Below are positions 61,400 to 64,000 of a stretch of 64,000 nucleotides of DNA, piece by piece. Within the stretch, counting starts at the first letter, position 1. Each line of letters starts with the position of its first letter. The notes under the pieces were generated by a model, which worked only from the letters and a program-made list of their open reading frames with translations, searched no databases and was not told the origin of the DNA. The translations under genes and the position numbers were made by a program. The stretch covers positions 8,618,001 to 8,682,000 of the forward strand of contig JACDQD010000004.1 in assembly GCA_019843655.1 (NCBI GenBank), given 5' to 3'. This stretch comes from Lethocerus indicus (taxonomy: Eukaryota > Arthropoda > Insecta > Hemiptera > Belostomatidae).

Positions 61400-62425
61400 G
61401 AGGAAACGTATCCCTAACGAACAATCGAAAAGTGAAATCAGCGTCAGGAATGGACCGGGATGAAGAGGAATAAATAAGTGAAAAATATATTTAACGACGG
61501 GCCTAATTCTTAGGTTAGCACGGCGTCAATTTGACAATAAAATAATGCAATGCAGTGTACTTTCTGTCAATGATCGACACTGTGCAGAATACACAATGCA
61601 ATGACCATACCCGTTCTGTGATTCCTATATTTTCAGTTTTTATTTAAAAAAGTAAATGAAAAAAATATTTCAAACGGACCGATTCAAACTACATGCAGTA
61701 TTTTAATCGATAAAAAACTTCAGTTGGAAAGGGAGAGGTAGATATTTTTTTAGGGGATTTACTGCCCCTATATCGACACGGCTGACAAGCTTTGAAAATC
61801 AACACGGGAACGAATATATGAACATCGAGTGATGACCTGCCGATTCTATCGATGACGAAACAGATCCACCGACTAATACCGTCTCCCCCGGTGAAGTAAT
61901 ATTAACTGACCTAAAAATAAGTGTTTGTGCCGTTTTGAGGCGTCTGTGCGACCGCCGGGTCGAATGTTCCTATGTGGGGGCTCGAGAAGGAACCCACTGG
62001 CGGTGTCTTCCGAGATTATTATTATCTCTGACATTTTGGAAACCACTTTTCTCTCGATGTAAGGCCAAACTAATAAGTTTAGCAAAGTAAAGATATTTTC
62101 TTTTTTATAATGCAAAAGAGCAGCTTGCATTCTTCCCCACCCAAATGCAATCGAGTTGGTGCAACTCAATATCTGTCACATCCAGTACGACTGAAACTAG
62201 AGGTCCGTTTTATTTATTGTACAATCAACATAAGAATTGTTATAAATACAATTGCGAAATACAGTGGCGTTTAAGACATCGTGGGGTAATTTGAACATTA
62301 TTAATTTAAGAGAAACAACTGAGTAAGACCAAAATCTATTTGCAAAAGAAAAATCACAAGCAGTACTTGTAGTCATCTAGAGTCAGAAGGTATTCCTAAA
62401 TCCACATTACTGTAACGTTCGATGC
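61400..62425. other. AT-rich non-coding DNA
   Basis: The region at 61548-61606 (GCAGTGTACTTTCTG and CAGAATACACAATGC) can fold into an imperfect stem, but with several mismatches. A 98-codon minus frame at 61873-62169 has no recognised motif. Confidence 0.3.
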
Positions 62426-62429
62426 GGTT

Positions 62430-62820
62430 TTGCCAATTAATTTTCTAAAAGGGCCAGACAAATGTGCGGATATTGCCGCTACTAGTATTAAAGCTGGCCG
62501 GCAAATTCACCGGTGCGGCACCGGAATCCAGTTTGCGTTCATTAAGCGATGCGCGGGCGAAACGTCCAACAAACGAGATAAGTTTCTGATTTGGAGGGCC
62601 GCGAGCAGACGTCGTTCTGAATGTTTGATACCGACCCGCTGCTCCAACCAACTTTTGCGCCACACACAGTACACCGCCCGAATTAACTTTGCGACTGCGA
62701 TGTATATAAGTGTAACCCTCCGCAAACCTGAGCGGGGAGTCGGAGTTTCGGGTTTCGGACACTACGCCCTACAGTGTATCCCCCGCGCGATCTACTGTTA
62801 TCTGCCGCTTCTTTAGACTT
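62430..62820. other. GC-rich island with TATA-like element
   Basis: A CpG-rich block open on both strands for more than 100 codons by composition. TGTATATAAGTG at 62700-62711 is TATA-like and is followed by GC-rich sequence. CTTCTTTAGAC is repeated in direct orientation at 62810-62820 and 62831-62841, and GGCTAGTG/CACTAGCC forms an 8-bp inverted repeat over it. Confidence 0.3.
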
Positions 62821-64000
62821 GGGCTAGTGACTTCTTTAGACACTAGCCAACCGCCAGTTATTGATGGCGAAGAGCTGAAACGAGCGAGGGGAAATTATTG
62901 CAGGGATAGTCAATCCTCAACAAAAAGTTTCAATAATAAAAATATTTCGTCCTCGGAACTACGAGATGTCGGTTGAGTTCAGATTAGGATTCGAAAGACA
63001 TAAATTCTGCTTGTATAAATTTCGGACTAAATGATCAAAGGAAAACGAAAGAATGGGGAGGAAACTCGTTAATTTCTGAGAATTTTATTATTTTTTCAGA
63101 AACATAATTCTAACATTTATGAGTCCATTAATTATGGAGGAAAGGAGCACATTCATTCGTGACGCATACGTTTGTTTTACAATTCTCTAAATTCTACGTC
63201 TAATGATAACTAAATTTCCTTTGGGCTCCCAACACTGGGGGGCGCAACCCAATTACAAACGGCTGCACAGAAATTAAATGGAAGGGTTTAATTATCATTT
63301 GTCCTCATATTCAAACAACGAGGTTTACGAATCTCGTTAACGAAACCGAAGCGAGCGTAATATATTATAATTATGCGTACAAATTGAATTTTGCTGTGCT
63401 ATAGAAAGATTGTTGTGATAGTGTTCGTTGGGCGAGCGAACGCGTGAATGGGGTGAGTGAAATCATTGAGAATGTTGTAATTGCGACTGCGTTTATTCAT
63501 AGGGGTAACTGCGTGTAGTTTCATTGAAAGTAGGCCGTTATATATTAAAGGGGTAACTTCATTCCTTACAAGCATACGTATATAATTGTTTTTCTCCGTA
63601 TTTATATAGCGCCATTTGGTTATTGCCGTTATGCACTTGAACCAATTTCCGATAAACATATAGAAAAACTCCTAAACCCAAATTGCAGTGAGTTTATGTT
63701 ATGTTCTTAAGTTGTTATTTTTGTATATTGTTTGCGTGTGGTTGTTCGCGGGCGCATGCGTTTTCTTTGTTTGCTCTTTTCAATTAGAAATATAAATAAT
63801 GCAGCCCGTCAATTCTGCTTTAACAAAGGTAGATTTAAATAGAGTAAATATTTGTTTACTCCGTTCAAACATTTCGTTTTCTGGTCAGTGAGTAATGGAG
63901 GCGGTGCCGCTTAAATTGTATTGTCAATTCTATTTTAACGTAAATTAAATTTTCATAGATTTCCATTTCCGTTATGAATGAAATTTAATTTAAATCGAGA
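62821..64000. other. AT-rich non-coding DNA
   Basis: Nothing recognisable beyond short A/T-rich words. Confidence 0.4.

Noticed and set aside
61548..61606. Imperfect stem with CAATGCAGTG-type arms
   Set aside because: Only about 11 of 15 pairs form, with a run of three mismatches; within what chance would give.
62430..62816. 128-codon plus frame with two long minus frames opposite
   Set aside because: Simultaneous openness on both strands in a GC-rich block indicates composition rather than coding selection; no motif is recognised.
1..64000. CRISPR arrays, phage or bacterial operons
   Set aside because: No regularly spaced direct repeats and no dense same-strand ORFs with ribosome binding sites; the eukaryotic repeats and splice signals argue against prokaryotic origin.

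Overview
This window looks like non-coding nuclear DNA from an animal, most likely an insect. Three things point that way. There are two decayed Jockey-type LINE reverse-transcriptase fragments whose wording is typical of insect genomes. There is a SPIN/Charlie-like hAT remnant. There are long (TA)n, (CT)n(CA)n and (GA)n microsatellites together with animal-type splice signals. I found no bacterial operon, no intact protein-coding gene, no tRNA or rRNA, and no CRISPR array. Almost every open frame is a chance ORF, especially in the GC-rich patches.

Layout. AT-rich stretches alternate throughout with GC- and CpG-rich islands of about 200-700 bp, roughly one per 1-2 kb. The islands are rich in short homopolymer runs and lack convincing ORFs. 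Recognisable mobile-element remains are a Jockey fragment at about 1.8-2.35 kb, a second at about 50.7-50.9 kb, a decayed LINE reverse transcriptase with a YADDL box at about 55.85-56.25 kb, a weaker RT-like fragment at 8.1 kb, and the hAT remnant at 58.18-58.35 kb. Unclassified repeat-like blocks lie at 32.2-32.65 kb and 51.6-52.08 kb.

The most interesting structure is not protein coding. (1) Three minus-strand sites (about 0.9, 42.87 and 58.5 kb) have a pyrimidine-rich acceptor ending CAG joined directly to a donor-like GTGAGT, GTATGT or GTACGT. Each is followed 34-40 nt later by a second strong donor, which is the architecture of recursive-splice exons in very long introns. Two of them share an identical 16-mer at the second donor. 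A possible minus-strand first coding exon (ATG plus 8 codons, then GTAAGT) lies at 49.05 kb. (2) Two diverged copies of a roughly 200-260 bp module lie 735 bp apart at 14.6 and 15.4 kb, with at least five short blocks kept in the same order. (3) Three hairpins with long perfect stems lie at 40.80, 42.68 and 61.34 kb; two have 8-nt loops and one resembles a pre-microRNA. (4) GA/CT repeats sit inside GC islands, and POU octamers sit in or near some of them.

Taken together, the window could be a long intron or a regulatory desert, possibly of a minus-strand gene whose main exons lie outside. That is inference; no gene name can be supported from this sequence alone.
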